The notes beneath the pieces are model-generated. The model was not told where the DNA came from. It searched no databases and worked only from the letters and a program-made list of their open reading frames with translations. From Capillidium heterosporum (taxonomy: Eukaryota; Entomophthoromycota; Entomophthoromycetes; Entomophthorales; Capillidiaceae), in the NCBI GenBank assembly GCA_016630905.1, contig WBMQ01000009.1, positions 434,001 to 498,000 on the forward strand: a DNA stretch of 64,000 nucleotides, in the 5' to 3' direction. Both the position numbers and the translations under genes were made by a program. Positions within the stretch are counted from its first letter, which is position 1. Each line of letters begins with the position of its first letter. This document shows positions 1 through 11,111 of the stretch, piece by piece.

Positions 1-192
1 AGTAACAAAAAGAAGGAAAACAGTTTATTTTTGGGTATGCGTTAGTGGAAGGTATATATAAATAGAGATACATTTTAGATTTTGTAAAATGCGTTTCTTA
101 CAGTACCGCTTGGATTTAGAAGAACGTTATTGATCTCTAATATCCAAGGTTGACTGTACAAGAAAGATTTTGCTAGTAGTATGCAAGCTAGC

Positions 193-561
193 TTAGAATT
201 CGGCCAGGAAGGCAAACTGAAAGTGCTTAGCCAAGTTCTGGACCTCCAGCAGCTGTTCGGGGCCCCTGGACGACTTGCGCTTCATAGACAAAGGCTGGTC
301 CACCGTCAGGTTAACCTTAGAGAGTGGGGAGCTCGACTTGGCCTTGGAAGCCTTGACATAGTTCAGGTAGTTAAGGTGGCTGGTCGTGCCGACTACTGTT
401 TCATCATAGTTAGCCGTCAGTAGATCCTCCTTTTTGACCTTGAGTAATGGGTTGGACTTATCAGCCTTCAAGTTGATGGACCTCACGTACATGGTGCTGG
501 AGAGCTTGATTTGGTTATACTTGGCCACATCGCTTGAGCTGAGGAACAGGGAGCAAGTCAT
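193..561 (-). CDS. Orphan small protein, unknown function
   Basis: Uninterrupted 122-residue reading frame starting at the ATG whose complement lies at 559-561. I do not recognise the protein. It has no obvious signal peptide or membrane segment; it is rich in Ser, Leu and Lys, with a basic stretch (MKRKSSRG) at about residues 92-99. The frame is visibly richer in G+C than the AT-rich DNA on both sides, as the recognised exons here are. A TATAAATA box on the same strand lies about 46 bp upstream of the ATG (607-614). These two signs support a real gene. The opposite-strand frame at 181-423 covers the same bases and is taken as its shadow. No neighbour lies within 3 kb to suggest a role. Confidence 0.55.
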   Translation of the reverse strand: MTCSLFLSSSDVAKYNQIKLSSTMYVRSINLKADKSNPLLKVKKEDLLTANYDETVVGTTSHLNYLNYVKASKAKSSSPLSKVNLTVDQPLSMKRKSSRGPEQLLEVQNLAKHFQFAFLAEF

Positions 562-606
562 TTGAAAACTGATAAATTTTTAAAATTTCCAAGTGAAATG
601 GCCCTA

Positions 607-614
607 TATTTATA
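607..614 (-). promoter_or_regulatory. TATA box of the orphan gene
   Basis: TATAAATA on the minus strand, 46 bp upstream of the ATG at 561, in AT-rich spacer DNA. The distance is short, so the 5' leader would be only a few tens of bases or less. Confidence 0.45.
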
Positions 615-3600
615 CCCTTGTCTGAGCAAAACTTTTTTATTGAAAAGAACTTCCGGTTAGGAGTGATTGGATAGTTTAATCCTATATGAAACTTGAGAAT
701 TTTTGGGTAATATGACCAAAGTACAGAGGTTTAATTGGCGGATTTCCATATTAATTAACCTCTAATTACGGATGCAGCCCATGTGATCTATCATCTAGAA
801 ATCCCAAGTTAAGCTTCGGCCTAGGTAGCCTATGGGAGACAAAAACGTATTCCCTGATAAATGGGATAAGTTGGGATGCTTAAGTGCTTGCAAGAATTAC
901 ATAACACTCCTTACAATAAGAGTAATGTGGGTAGGAAACTGAGCTGATAGGCCCTAAAGGCTATTTATAAGAGTTTATAAATACTTTATAACAATTATCC
1001 GTATTTGTCAATTCCTGAATCTCCTATTGCCCAGGACTTGTTCTTTTCCAGGTTGGAACACCCAATGGATCCTCTAACTACTATTTTTACGTTCCCGATC
1101 CAATAATGTCGCTTAATAACTTGTAGCTGAAATCCAATATGAGATCAAGTAGCCACAAGGAAAGTGTTCTCATCGTAACGCCAATATGTATGAAAATATA
1201 CTATTGAGACTGGGAACTATCATGTACCCACTATTCTAGGTCCTTGGCTAAATGTTTGGGCAATTTAGCAAATGTGTGTTGGTTATAAGTGCTAAATGGC
1301 TATTGTAAAAATAGTGAGCTGGATTTGAAACTTTTACTAAAATTTGGAGCTGGTTTGGCAAATAAACCGAAGGTGGTCAAGTGGGAGGTGCCTAAATAAA
1401 GTGCGTCCATTTATGGTCAAAATAGGTGCATGGGAATTGGTTAGCGTTAATTGATGTGAAACTATACCAAGAAGAAAGCCCGATAGCGCTCTAATAGGTG
1501 GCGTAGATGCAGTAGAATCGGCATTTAGAAGCAGTAAACCGAGCTATAAAGGGTTCAAGTGCTGACGTTTGATGTGGTGCAATTCTTCAACTAGTATCGT
1601 ATATGAAAAGACCGGTCTCAGTACATATGGTAAAGGATAGAAATGAAGCACTGTACTTCATACTCAAAGGTATCGGTTTATCAAATTCAAAAACAAAGAT
1701 TACTAAGATGGTATTAGTGGAGTGTGGAAGTTTAGAGTGCATTTATAGTCCTAGTTCTCCAAGTAACTGTAGTATGTCTACTGAATAGTTTAAGAGTCTA
1801 TTACATACCATCGACTTAATTTCATAAGCAGTAAAAGCCAGCTAGTTTATCGATATGAAGTACCACCTAAGTTAAAGCAGTCTCAGTTGGCTACTAAAAT
1901 GGCAGTTTGTATCTCAGATATGTCGTCTCACCAACTAGTTTCTACTATCTTGAGTTTAAATGGGCAAGGTTAGAAATTTCAAAGTTAGTTGGAAAGGTTC
2001 CTTGTTCCGGCCCCTTACCTACTTTTAGACTGGGAGTTAGGGCTATCTAAGAACTAGCTGCAAAAGGGGAGCCGACGTGGTGCATAAAGGGCTAGGTTTT
2101 GGTTTTATTGTTCGTCAGATAGTTAGAAATCATGTCGATAAAGGCCATTTGTTTACAAATGTAAACGGTAAGGGGCGATGATAACTACTTATTTCTTCAG
2201 TCACAAGCAAAACTATTCCTGGTAAAGGGAGCTTTGTCTCTATACTGGTTCAAGGATAATTCCTAATTTCGCCCAAATGTACCTTTATTTCGCAACAAAG
2301 GTTAAAGAACTTGATAGATAAGAGTTATAAATCTATGTATCATTGTGGAATGGAGTATGTGTATACCACTATTTTTAGAACAATGTAAAGTCAATAAATC
2401 TTTGTACCTTCCCAGTTATAGAACTGAGTTTCAGCTCTAGCTTTGAGTTTAAGTTGAGCTGGATTGCCAACTAGTTATAGCACTTCTTTTGTATCTTGTT
2501 TCAAGTTTAGGACGACTTATTAATAGAAATTAAGAGCTTGTCGATTTATTTGCAATATATGTGCCGTTTATTTTAGATCAAAGTGTCCTTTATAGTAAGA
2601 ACCCATCATAGGAATTTGTATATTGCCAAGATTCAAATATAAGAATAGAGAAGGCATATATAACCATTTTAAATTATGAGCTAGTACCTTACTATAGTGG
2701 GCTTTCGCCATATAAAAAATTCAAAGCTGCAAAGGTGATTAGGAATCAGGAACTTTTGCTATCGGAAAATTGGCTTACATATTAGTTTGGTTTTCGAAAT
2801 TCGTAATATATTACACATATTTGATATATCCTTCTTAGTACTAAAGAATAGAAATCCCTGTATACCCAATACCGAAGGGCTTTACAATATACTCCCTATA
2901 GAGACATTCCTAACCTATAAATAGTTAGATGATAGTATAAATTTCCACCAGTACTCGAGTCTTAGGTACTCATCCTCCCAAACTTGGCAGGCTAGGTCGG
3001 ATGGAGAAACTCCATTTAGTAAATGATAAATCAGACGTCGGCTTAACTCCAGCTACCGAATCAGTTTTGAAGGAGCTATCAACTCTCCTAAGGATTAGGT
3101 TATACTCTGGTATATATATATACATTTATGAGCTAAAGTCAATCTTTTAGGAAGGAGAGCATGTGGAGTGTAATGGGCCAACCGTCTGAAGTTTTAGTAT
3201 CCACGGCTAGGTATCTGAGATGGATACACTAAATCTGATAGAATACATTTAGATACAAGGTAGGTGTATATATTTGAGACTAAGTAGAGTTGAGTTTTGG
3301 TATGTTGCAGGTTGTTAAAATTGATTCCTTATACATTGGTAATGAATGTCATAGATATCTAAGCAGTATAACTTAATAAGATGGATAAGAGATAAATGAT
3401 TTGTATGTGAGAGAATATTTGATAGATAATAAAGCTAGATGATAGAATGAGGGTAAAGAATAGAGTATTTTAAAAAGTTACTCGAATAAAAAGCACTCAA
3501 TACCAAATCCTATGTTTTGATAGTCGCTTATGTCAGCTACACATATCTAATAACAAAAAGGTAGGTCTCGTATGCAAATAATATGCTTTGAAGGGAAAAG

Positions 3601-3856
3601 GTATGATTTTAATGTAGAATACTTTATAGATTTATAGATTGCAACATCAAATATAATAAACTTCAATACAAACATTAAAAATCCCAATTCAGGTTAAAAA
3701 TCTATATATATTAGAGGTAAACACAAGCATTATAAGGTGAGCTTTTCAACCGTAATCAAGGTGAGGGGCAGTCGACAGGTAAAAGTTAGAACGAGGAGAA
3801 TACCAGCATCACACCCATGCCCCCATAAGAATAAAGTGTTGAAAGAGGGTACGAGT
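615..3856. other. Long AT-rich spacer, no gene seen
   Basis: About 3.2 kb without a convincing gene. Short open frames exist (for example 1603-1788 plus strand), but their codon make-up is that of the surrounding AT-rich DNA and nothing recognisable is encoded. No tRNA-like A/B boxes, CRISPR or long repeats were seen. It is the longest feature-free stretch in the window. Confidence 0.5.
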
Positions 3857-6086
3857 TTAACGGCGGTCGGTAGAACCTGACTTACGTTTACCAGAGAAAA
3901 GATGCTTGGGCATCTTGGTGAGAATGGCACGATCAGATTCACCACGCTTGGCCATAAGATTGGGCACCTTACGGGCCGCCTTGCGGATCTTCTCCGAGGC
4001 GTTGAATTCCTATTTCAAAATTAGCAAAAGTTTTCTACAAAAAGTAAATACCTGAGCGTTCTTAAGACCGAAGGTGGAACGATCCCGCTTGGATTTGGTA
4101 CCATCCTCGTTACGCACGTTGGAGGCGTCACGAGGAGGTCTAGACGCCAACACGGATCTGGAACGGCGCTGTCCAGTGATAGTCGAGATGGCCTCGTCAG
4201 CATCGATACCAGCACTGGCCATCTTCTCAGCCATGTCGTCAGCACTCGTGCGCTAAAAGTAGAAGGTCAGCAATTGATTTCATAAAATTAGAAAGTACCT
4301 GAGCAAAGAACTTCTTGCCCATGACCATGGGGGCGCGACCCTTCTCCAACTTGTGGTTCTTGATGAGGACCTGCTTCTTCTGTCTAATGGTGGCAGCAGC
4401 CTCGCGGATAAGCTCTATTTCCTCATCTTCCTCTTCATCATCATCAGAGTTGTAGGTGCCTTGGGCTTCCAAAGCTTCTTCCTCACGCTCCAAGGCTTCC
4501 AGCTTCTCCATGATATCGGCATCAATAAAGTCGGCGATGTTCTTGCCATCCATGATTTCGGGGATAATGTCGTTCTTCCACTCATCATCAGCAAGCATAT
4601 ATTTCTCTGCAAAGATGTAAAAGTTAGTAAGGTTTGCAGGTAGAATATAACTTACTTTTGAGATTGATGTTATAAACACCAGCGCCACCGGCTTCCAACT
4701 CGAGGTCGCGTTCCAGCTTGGGACGGTTGGGATCATTAATGTCGAATTTGGACCGGATGCCACCTTCAGGGATGACGGGGGGACGATGCTGTTATAAAAG
4801 TATGAGTAAATGGGAAAAGCAGATGATGAAGTACCTGGTCGTCACGGCTAACAGGCATAGCGAGATGCAGCTTGTTGAGGACGTCTCCAATCTTGTGGCC
4901 TTTAAGTTTCTGATCAACACGGCTGGCAAGTAAAATGTCACAGGCCTAAAATACATTTTAGTTCAGATTCAAAAAGGTGGAAAAGTACTTTGTTACGGGT
5001 CTCCATGACACCTTCTTCGGTGAAGGTGCTGAATTGGCCAACTTCGACGCCATCCTGCTCAATGATGGATTGAATTAAAGCCTTGTCCTCTTCACGGATA
5101 TCTTCAGGTCTCGTAACATCAATCTTAGAGATGCACAGTACAACAGGTTTGTTGGCGAACAAAGGCTTGATACTATTGAACAAGGAAACTTGGTCCTCGA
5201 TACTGTAGCCACACTGCTCGGAAAGATCGATGAAGAAGAGGACGCAAGCTCTCAAGTGGGCCATGGCGGTGATCGACTGCATTTCAATGGTGTTACGTTC
5301 CTCCAAGGGGTGGTCTAAAATACCAGGAGTGTCGATCACCTGCCAGCGGAGGTACTTGTAGTCCATATGGCCGACGAACAAAGATTTGGTAGTGAAGGCG
5401 TAGGGCTGGACTTCGACGTCAGCTCTAGTTACCTTGTTAAGGAAACTCGACTTACCGACGTTGGGGTACCCGCAAACCAACAAAGTACGAGTGTTGGGGT
5501 CGATGCTGGGCAAACGGGCTAAATGTTGACGTACCTGCTCCAAATAAGCTAGACTGTCCTTTTGACGACGCATGATGGTAGCCATTCTAATAAAGTATGT
5601 TTGTATTTGGACATAAAACTAGAGTTTACCTTCCTAGGGCGGCCTTCTTCAACTGTTTACAACGGTACAAAGAGTCACCGAACTTGATAAGCTTGACATA
5701 GTCCTTACCTACGTTGTTTATCAAAGTACGGGCAGTGTTCAGTTGACCTAAAGCCAACTTGTAGTGATCTTTGTCGTACAAAATGTTCATCAAATCGCTG
5801 TAGAAGGGGTGGATGTTCTAAAAGTATAACAAAAGTCAAAATTTTTTCTAAACAAAAAGTTTACGTTCAAAGCGGGGAATTCCTCCAACATCAAGCGTAG
5901 CTTCTCATCAAAGTTCTCCTGGGTAAACTTGATCTTACGCATGTAGAAGTTACGAATACGACTAATCTTGAAGTTCTTGTGGATAACGGTTGGCGTCTTC
6001 CTCTGAGTTTTGGACAAGATAATGTCCAAAAAGTCGGTCGAAGAGGGGACTACCTGAATCTTCTTGAAGTTGTAGATCGATGCCAT
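3857..6086 (-). CDS. NOG1: Nog1, nucleolar GTP-binding protein of 60S assembly
   Basis: Eight exons: 6086-5865, 5817-5630, 5586-4989, 4945-4835, 4788-4656, 4606-4299, 4252-4052, 4009-3857. They join in frame to 637 residues, close to yeast Nog1 (about 650). All introns are GT-AG and 40-50 nt long; one carries a TACTAAC-type branch site. Nog1 is an essential OBG/NOG-family GTPase that rides on pre-60S ribosomal particles in the nucleolus. The protein starts [19 protein letters not shown], as in the family. It shows the P-loop GYPNVGKSS at about residues 176-184, DTPG (switch II) and the SKID base-recognition motif. The tail is basic and Arg/Lys-rich ([15 protein letters not shown]). No frame disruption is seen. 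Assignment is secure. Confidence 0.95.
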
Positions 6087-7148
6087 CGCTTATTATTCTG
6101 CTCGTTTACTGAATTTAGTTCGAATTTCAAGGTGTATAAGTAAAAGCCAAACTTTATTGAGCAAGACAAAAATTTTGCTTAAATTTTGCAAATTTGATAA
6201 GAGGGTGGCTTTGAACAAAAACCCAACAAACTCCCAACTTTGGTTGGCTTCAGTTCATTTGAATTTCCAAGTCCCTTTGAGAATTGCTCGAGAGGAATTT
6301 TAGGTTGGAGGCTGGAAGAAAGAGTAGATGATGAATCAAGCGAAAAGTAGATACTTCTCCCATCACAAGCTTTGGGTATTGCATTAGAGTATAGTTGACT
6401 TATAGTAAATATCAATAACTTGGTCTTATTTAAACTGGAAATATATACATTAGATCTATCATTCCTATGGTAGCTATAAATAGCTACGTAAATAGATAGT
6501 TTACTAAACCCGTGAAACATAGCTCATATTTTTAATGAAGTATACTACTATCCTTTTAAATGCATTTATATTAAAACATGTTGCTCATTGCTAGCAGTTC
6601 GAATAGTGAAGCGTGGATACCCGCGAGTTGTAGTATATATGTTTCGAAATATAACAACATATTTCTGCTTATTTGTGGTGAAGTTGGAGATAGGTTTTTA
6701 AGTATCTTATACATACGTAAACTGTAATAGTAATAAAGTTTTTCTCAGGTTTATTATTTAAACTTGGTCAAGATAAACCCATTATTCTACATATACTAAT
6801 GGATCTATTTGTGATGCTATGACCATCTCATTACAATTTATATTAAAAAAGTTTGCCAATATTTTGTAATTCATTTGAACTCAAACTATTAGAGCTGCAA
6901 CCAATGAGAATCTTAGGAAGTTTGTGGCTTAGAGTTCAGATTTGAACTCGATTACAGTTGCAAGGATTTATAGAAAAATTCAGAAAATATAAACCAAAAA
7001 CGATTTGGAAGAACTTTTAAAGCCGCATATATGTAAAAGACTAATATGGATGAAAGTAAAGATAAAAGATAAATTTAATATTAAACTTTTCAACTCAACT
7101 TAGAAACCAGTTCAAAAGAGTCGACAATTTGAAGTAAATTAAGGTCAC
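6087..7148. other. Intergenic, no gene seen
   Basis: AT-rich spacer of about 1.1 kb between the NOG1 promoter side and the 3' end of the first secreted repeat gene. A 113-codon frame on the minus strand (6179-6520) has no recognisable features, and I do not count it as a gene. Confidence 0.4.
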
Positions 7149-8363
7149 TTAATAGTCCTTATGTTTGCCGGCTGCAACGTCGATGTTAGCTTTGACGATT
7201 TTGACATTGCCTAGTTTGACATCAGCATCAACATCCAAGAGCTTCTTACCACCGATATTGGCATCTACATCGGCCTTGATTAAGCTACCACCTTTACTGT
7301 GCCCATCGCCACCGTAAGCAGCTTCACGCCTTCTCAAGTTGATCTTGGCTTTGGCATCGATGAGATTTTTACCACCAACGTCTACGTCGGCTTTAACGAC
7401 TGGCTTTCCACCAACCTTGACAACAGCATCGACATCAACTAGTTTTCCACCCTTTCCATGTCCATCACCACCGTAGGCAGCCTCACGTCTTCTCAAGTTG
7501 ACTTTGGCTTTAGCATCGATGAGATTTTTACCACCAATATCTACGTCGGCTTTAACGACTGGCTTTCTACCAACCTTGACAACAGCATCGACGTCGATTA
7601 ATTTTCCACCCTTTCCGTGTCCATCACCACCGTAGGCAGCCTCACGTCTTCTCAAGTTGACCTTGGCTTTGACATCGAGAAGTTTCTTACCACCAACGTC
7701 TACATCAGCTTTGATAATTGGTTTTCCAGCAACCTTGACAACAGCATCAATGTCAACTAGTTTTCCACCTTTTCCATGTCCATCACCACCGTAAGCAGCT
7801 TCACGCCTTTTCAAGTTGACCTTGGCTTTGACATCGAGAAGTTTCTTACCACCAACGTCTACATCAGCTTTGATAATTGGTTTTCCACCAACCTTGACAA
7901 CAGCATCGACATCAACTAGTTTTCCACCCTTTCCATGTCCATCACCACCATAAGCAGCTTCACGCCTTTTCAAGTTGACTTTGGCTTTAGCATCGATGAG
8001 ATTTTTACCACCAATATCTACGTCGGCTTTAACGACTGGCTTTCCACCAACCTTGACAACAGCATCAATGTCAACTAGTTTTCCACCTTTTCCATGTCCA
8101 TCACCACCGTAAGCAGCTTCACGTCTTCTCAGATTGACCTTAGCATTGAGGTCGATGAGGTTGCGGTGACCACCTACGTCCAAGTCAATATTGGCAAGGC
8201 CCTTTTTACCACCTACATTTACACCTAAATCAATTAGTTTACCACCGCTGTGACCACCATTGTGACCTGGATAGGTGTCCTGTTCAGGTGGGCGGTACCC
8301 TTCTGAAGTTGGAGCGGCGAAGATGGAAGTGATCGAGAGTACAAAGGAGATCAGTGTAAGCAT
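7149..8363 (-). CDS. Secreted repeat protein with Kex2-type sites, copy A1
   Basis: Intronless, 404 residues. A signal peptide (MLTLISFVLSITSIFAAP) is followed by a Pro/Gly-rich linker. Then come five full 53-residue repeats and one shorter terminal variant, each opening with REAAYGGDGHGKGGK and preceded by KR or RR. The repeats alternate hydrophobic with charged residues (for example VVKADVDIGGKNLIDAKAKV), a beta-strand-like pattern. Dibasic sites at regular spacing in a secreted precursor are typical of fungal kexin-processed repeat proteins; the Glu-Ala after the dibasic site also recalls the alpha-factor precursor. Release of about 50-residue peptides is therefore inferred, not shown. A function in surface coating or signalling cannot be chosen from sequence. 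A near-identical inverted partner lies at 9472-10527. The C-terminus is GKHKDY. Confidence 0.85.
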   Translation of the reverse strand: MLTLISFVLSITSIFAAPTSEGYRPPEQDTYPGHNGGHSGGKLIDLGVNVGGKKGLANIDLDVGGHRNLIDLNAKVNLRRREAAYGGDGHGKGGKLVDIDAVVKVGGKPVVKADVDIGGKNLIDAKAKVNLKRREAAYGGDGHGKGGKLVDVDAVVKVGGKPIIKADVDVGGKKLLDVKAKVNLKRREAAYGGDGHGKGGKLVDIDAVVKVAGKPIIKADVDVGGKKLLDVKAKVNLRRREAAYGGDGHGKGGKLIDVDAVVKVGRKPVVKADVDIGGKNLIDAKAKVNLRRREAAYGGDGHGKGGKLVDVDAVVKVGGKPVVKADVDVGGKNLIDAKAKINLRRREAAYGGDGHSKGGSLIKADVDANIGGKKLLDVDADVKLGNVKIVKANIDVAAGKHKDY

Positions 8364-8411
8364 GTTGATTGTTTTTTGTTTTTGTGTTTAAAGTTTGTAT
8401 TATCTATGTTG

Positions 8412-8419
8412 CTTTTATA
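8412..8419 (-). promoter_or_regulatory. TATA box of repeat gene A1
   Basis: TATAAAAG on the minus strand, about 49 bp upstream of the A1 start codon. The same box and surrounding promoter sequence occur in mirror image in front of A2 (9415-9422). Confidence 0.6.
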
Positions 8420-8479
8420 TTGCATTTTTGTATACATTTCAAATCCTATTTCTTGATACCTTAATCCATATTTTACCTA

Positions 8480-9340
8480 TAAGTGGCTAAGGTATATGTG
8501 AGTTGAAACTAACGCAGGTTTAGGTAGATTTGGTTAATCGTTAAAATTTTTGGTAGGTTAGGGTTGCTGTCGTAGAGTTTTTAGTCCTCACCAAATATTA
8601 TTCGAAGTCTTGATTAACGTTTTAAGGTTAGTGTAATCTTATTATGTGTAAAAATAGATATCCACCCTCAAATGGGTTGGTGTTGCTAAAGGTTGAGGAG
8701 TCACACCACCTAATAGAGTGTAGATGTTGTATTCCGTTGGTGGGAAAGGCTTAGTCTTACGATTAACATAGCGTTTGATTAGTATACATTTCAAATATAA
8801 AATATATACTATTGTATCAATATTTTATATATCGAAAATTACTTGAATAAAAAATCGTTGAAGTTACATACTATATTCATATACTCACATATATATACTA
8901 TAGTTGTTCATAGAAACGCATTTCAACCTATTGCTAAAGTATGCAAATGTATTTACAGTACTATACCTCAAGCCTTTTAAACAAAACTTATATAAGATCA
9001 GTTCATCAATTCGAATCTAAGAATTTCATAACTAAAAATAAACTCAAACGCAGCCTGCTCATACCATCTATAAAGGCGTGTGTAGAGTACGATATGAAGT
9101 ATAATGACGAGGACCCCTAAAACTTTAGACCTGATATACCTTTAACCAGCTTTCATACTGAAGGTGTATCACTAAACCTTTTATATCGATCTACACACCA
9201 TCTTTGGTTCTCAAATGAGTAAACATAAACATTTCTGCATTAGATAGATGGACTAAAAACGATGAATAAGTATAGTTTGGTTTGAATGAAAACTCTGCTA
9301 ACCAATTTAATCCAAACGCACATTAGTTTCAAACGCTCAC
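8480..9340. other. Spacer between inverted repeat genes
   Basis: AT-rich DNA holding the divergent promoter region between A1 and A2. No open frame of note. It would be the loop if the flanking arms paired. Confidence 0.45.
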
Positions 9341-9414
9341 TGACTAACCTTTTATAGGCAAAATATGGATTAAGGTATCAAGAAATAGGATTTGAAATGT
9401 ATACAAAAATGCAA

Positions 9415-9422
9415 TATAAAAG
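9415..9422 (+). promoter_or_regulatory. TATA box of repeat gene A2
   Basis: TATAAAAG 50 bp upstream of the ATG at 9472. It supports starting the protein at 9472, which begins directly with the signal peptide, and not at the upstream in-frame ATG at 9397, which would put 25 polar residues in front of it and lies before the TATA box. Confidence 0.65.
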
Positions 9423-9471
9423 CAACATAGATAATACAAACTTTAAACACAAAAAACAAAAAACAATCAAC

Positions 9472-10527
9472 ATGCTTACACTGATCTCCTTTGTACTCTC
9501 GATCACTTCCATCTTCGCCGCTCCAACTTCAGAAGGGTACCGCCCACCTGAACAGGACACCTATCCAGGTCACAATGGTGGTCACAGCGGTGGTAAACTA
9601 ATTGATTTAGGTGTAAATGTAGGTGGTAAAAAGGGCCTTGCCAATATTGACTTGGACGTAGGTGGTCACCGCAACCTCATCGACCTCAATGCTAAGGTCA
9701 ATCTGAGAAGACGTGAAGCTGCTTACGGTGGTGATGGACATGGAAAAGGTGGAAAACTAGTTGACATTGATGCTGTTGTCAAGGTTGGTGGAAAGCCAGT
9801 CGTTAAAGCCGACGTAGATATTGGTGGTAAAAATCTCATCGATGCTAAAGCCAAAGTCAACTTGAAAAGGCGTGAAGCTGCTTACGGTGGTGATGGACAT
9901 GGAAAAGGTGGAAAACTAGTTGATATTGATGCTGTTGTCAAGGTTGCTGGAAAACCAATTATCAAAGCTGATGTAGACGTTGGTGGTAAGAAACTTCTCG
10001 ATGTCAAAGCCAAGGTCAACTTGAGAAGACGTGAGGCTGCCTACGGTGGTGATGGACACGGAAAGGGTGGAAAATTAATCGACGTCGATGCTGTTGTCAA
10101 GGTTGGTAGAAAGCCAGTCGTTAAAGCCGACGTAGATATTGGTGGTAAAAATCTCATCGATGCTAAAGCCAAAGTCAACTTGAGAAGACGTGAGGCTGCC
10201 TACGGTGGTGATGGACATGGAAAGGGTGGAAAACTAGTTGATGTCGATGCTGTTGTCAAGGTTGGTGGAAAGCCAGTCGTTAAAGCCGACGTAGACGTTG
10301 GTGGTAAAAATCTCATCGATGCCAAAGCCAAGATCAACTTGAGAAGGCGTGAAGCTGCTTACGGTGGCGATGGGCACAGTAAAGGTGGTAGCTTAATCAA
10401 GGCCGATGTAGATGCCAATATCGGTGGTAAGAAGCTCTTGGATGTTGATGCTGATGTCAAACTAGGCAATGTCAAAATCGTCAAAGCTAACATCGACGTT
10501 GCAGCCGGCAAACGTAAGGATTACTAG
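9472..10527 (+). CDS. Secreted repeat protein with Kex2-type sites, copy A2
   Basis: Intronless, 351 residues, nearly identical to the product of 7149-8363 but with four full 53-residue repeats plus the terminal variant; one repeat (159 bp) is missing in frame. It has the same signal peptide, the same KR/RR sites before REAAYGG, and the same beta-like alternation. The C-terminus reads GKRKDY, where A1 has GKHKDY, so this copy has an extra dibasic site before the last residues. As with A1, secretion and dibasic processing are inferred from motifs, and the final role is unknown. Possibilities are a cell-wall or aerial-surface peptide of the repellent type, or a signalling peptide precursor. Confidence 0.85.
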   Translation: MLTLISFVLSITSIFAAPTSEGYRPPEQDTYPGHNGGHSGGKLIDLGVNVGGKKGLANIDLDVGGHRNLIDLNAKVNLRRREAAYGGDGHGKGGKLVDIDAVVKVGGKPVVKADVDIGGKNLIDAKAKVNLKRREAAYGGDGHGKGGKLVDIDAVVKVAGKPIIKADVDVGGKKLLDVKAKVNLRRREAAYGGDGHGKGGKLIDVDAVVKVGRKPVVKADVDIGGKNLIDAKAKVNLRRREAAYGGDGHGKGGKLVDVDAVVKVGGKPVVKADVDVGGKNLIDAKAKINLRRREAAYGGDGHSKGGSLIKADVDANIGGKKLLDVDADVKLGNVKIVKANIDVAAGKRKDY

Positions 10528-11111
10528 TTTCCTTTACAGTTACCTATAATGGTTTGATTTCGAGACTGGTCTTTAAATTGAACTGAAAAAATATTTATTA
10601 AACTTATTAATTTTTTTCTAATTATAGTTTTATTCTTTTATACTTTAAGGATATCCTTTGTAATTATTTCCAATGCTTCATCTTTGCTAGCTTTCGTAAG
10701 TCTAACTTCCATCATTCAAATGCTTTAAGTCAGTACCTCTTATGCCTTTTGTAACATAAAGATCTATATTTCAATAATAAAGGGTGCTTTTTACTATCAA
10801 AAGTTTGTCTTCAAAACTAAGGTAGTACTTGAATAGTTGCAAGAAATCCTGATATCTGGTGTTACTATCCAATGTTTACTTTCGAAGATGTATTTGTGCT
10901 GGAGTGGGTTTCAAAGTACCTGATATTTTACTTTAACTTTTCAAAGCTATTATTAGTTGTAAAGAATAGGACAACATCAATGCTAGTGAAATTTATATAC
11001 TTTAAAAGGTGGATAAATAACTTTTAAAACGTAATATGGTAGCTAACCAGGTAAAAAATATACAAATATACATTTAGAAGCCATAAAACTTTAATAGGTT
11101 AGTCCTGGAAA
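10528..11111. other. Intergenic between convergent genes
   Basis: AT-rich spacer between the 3' ends of repeat gene A2 and the peptide transporter. Several AATAAA-like tracts could act in 3' end formation; nothing else was seen. Confidence 0.4.

Larger units (their letters stand above)
7149..10527. repeat. Head-to-head inverted duplication of a secreted repeat gene
   Basis: The two arms carry genes A1 and A2 pointing away from each other. Identity runs through both coding regions and about 110 bp of promoter (from the ATG out past the TATA box to about 8475 on the left and about 9365 on the right). It then fades into a recognisable but diverged stretch for some tens of bases. A central spacer of roughly 0.85 kb separates the arms. 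Coding differences are few; the main one is that A2 lacks one 53-residue repeat (the second of A1). This points to recent duplication or continuing gene conversion. Confidence 0.85.

Noticed and set aside
181..423. 80-codon frame on the plus strand
   Set aside because: Lies opposite the TATA-preceded minus-strand frame at 193-561 and has no promoter or recognisable sequence of its own.
1603..1788. 61-codon frame in the 3-kb spacer
   Set aside because: Composition matches the surrounding AT-rich DNA; no domain, TATA box or splice signals.
6179..6520. 113-codon frame on the minus strand
   Set aside because: Asn/Ser/Ile/Tyr-rich composition as expected by chance in AT-rich DNA; no recognisable feature.
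9397..9471. Upstream in-frame ATG for repeat gene A2
   Set aside because: It lies before the TATA box and would put 25 polar residues ahead of a clear signal peptide; A1 starts at the position equivalent to 9472.
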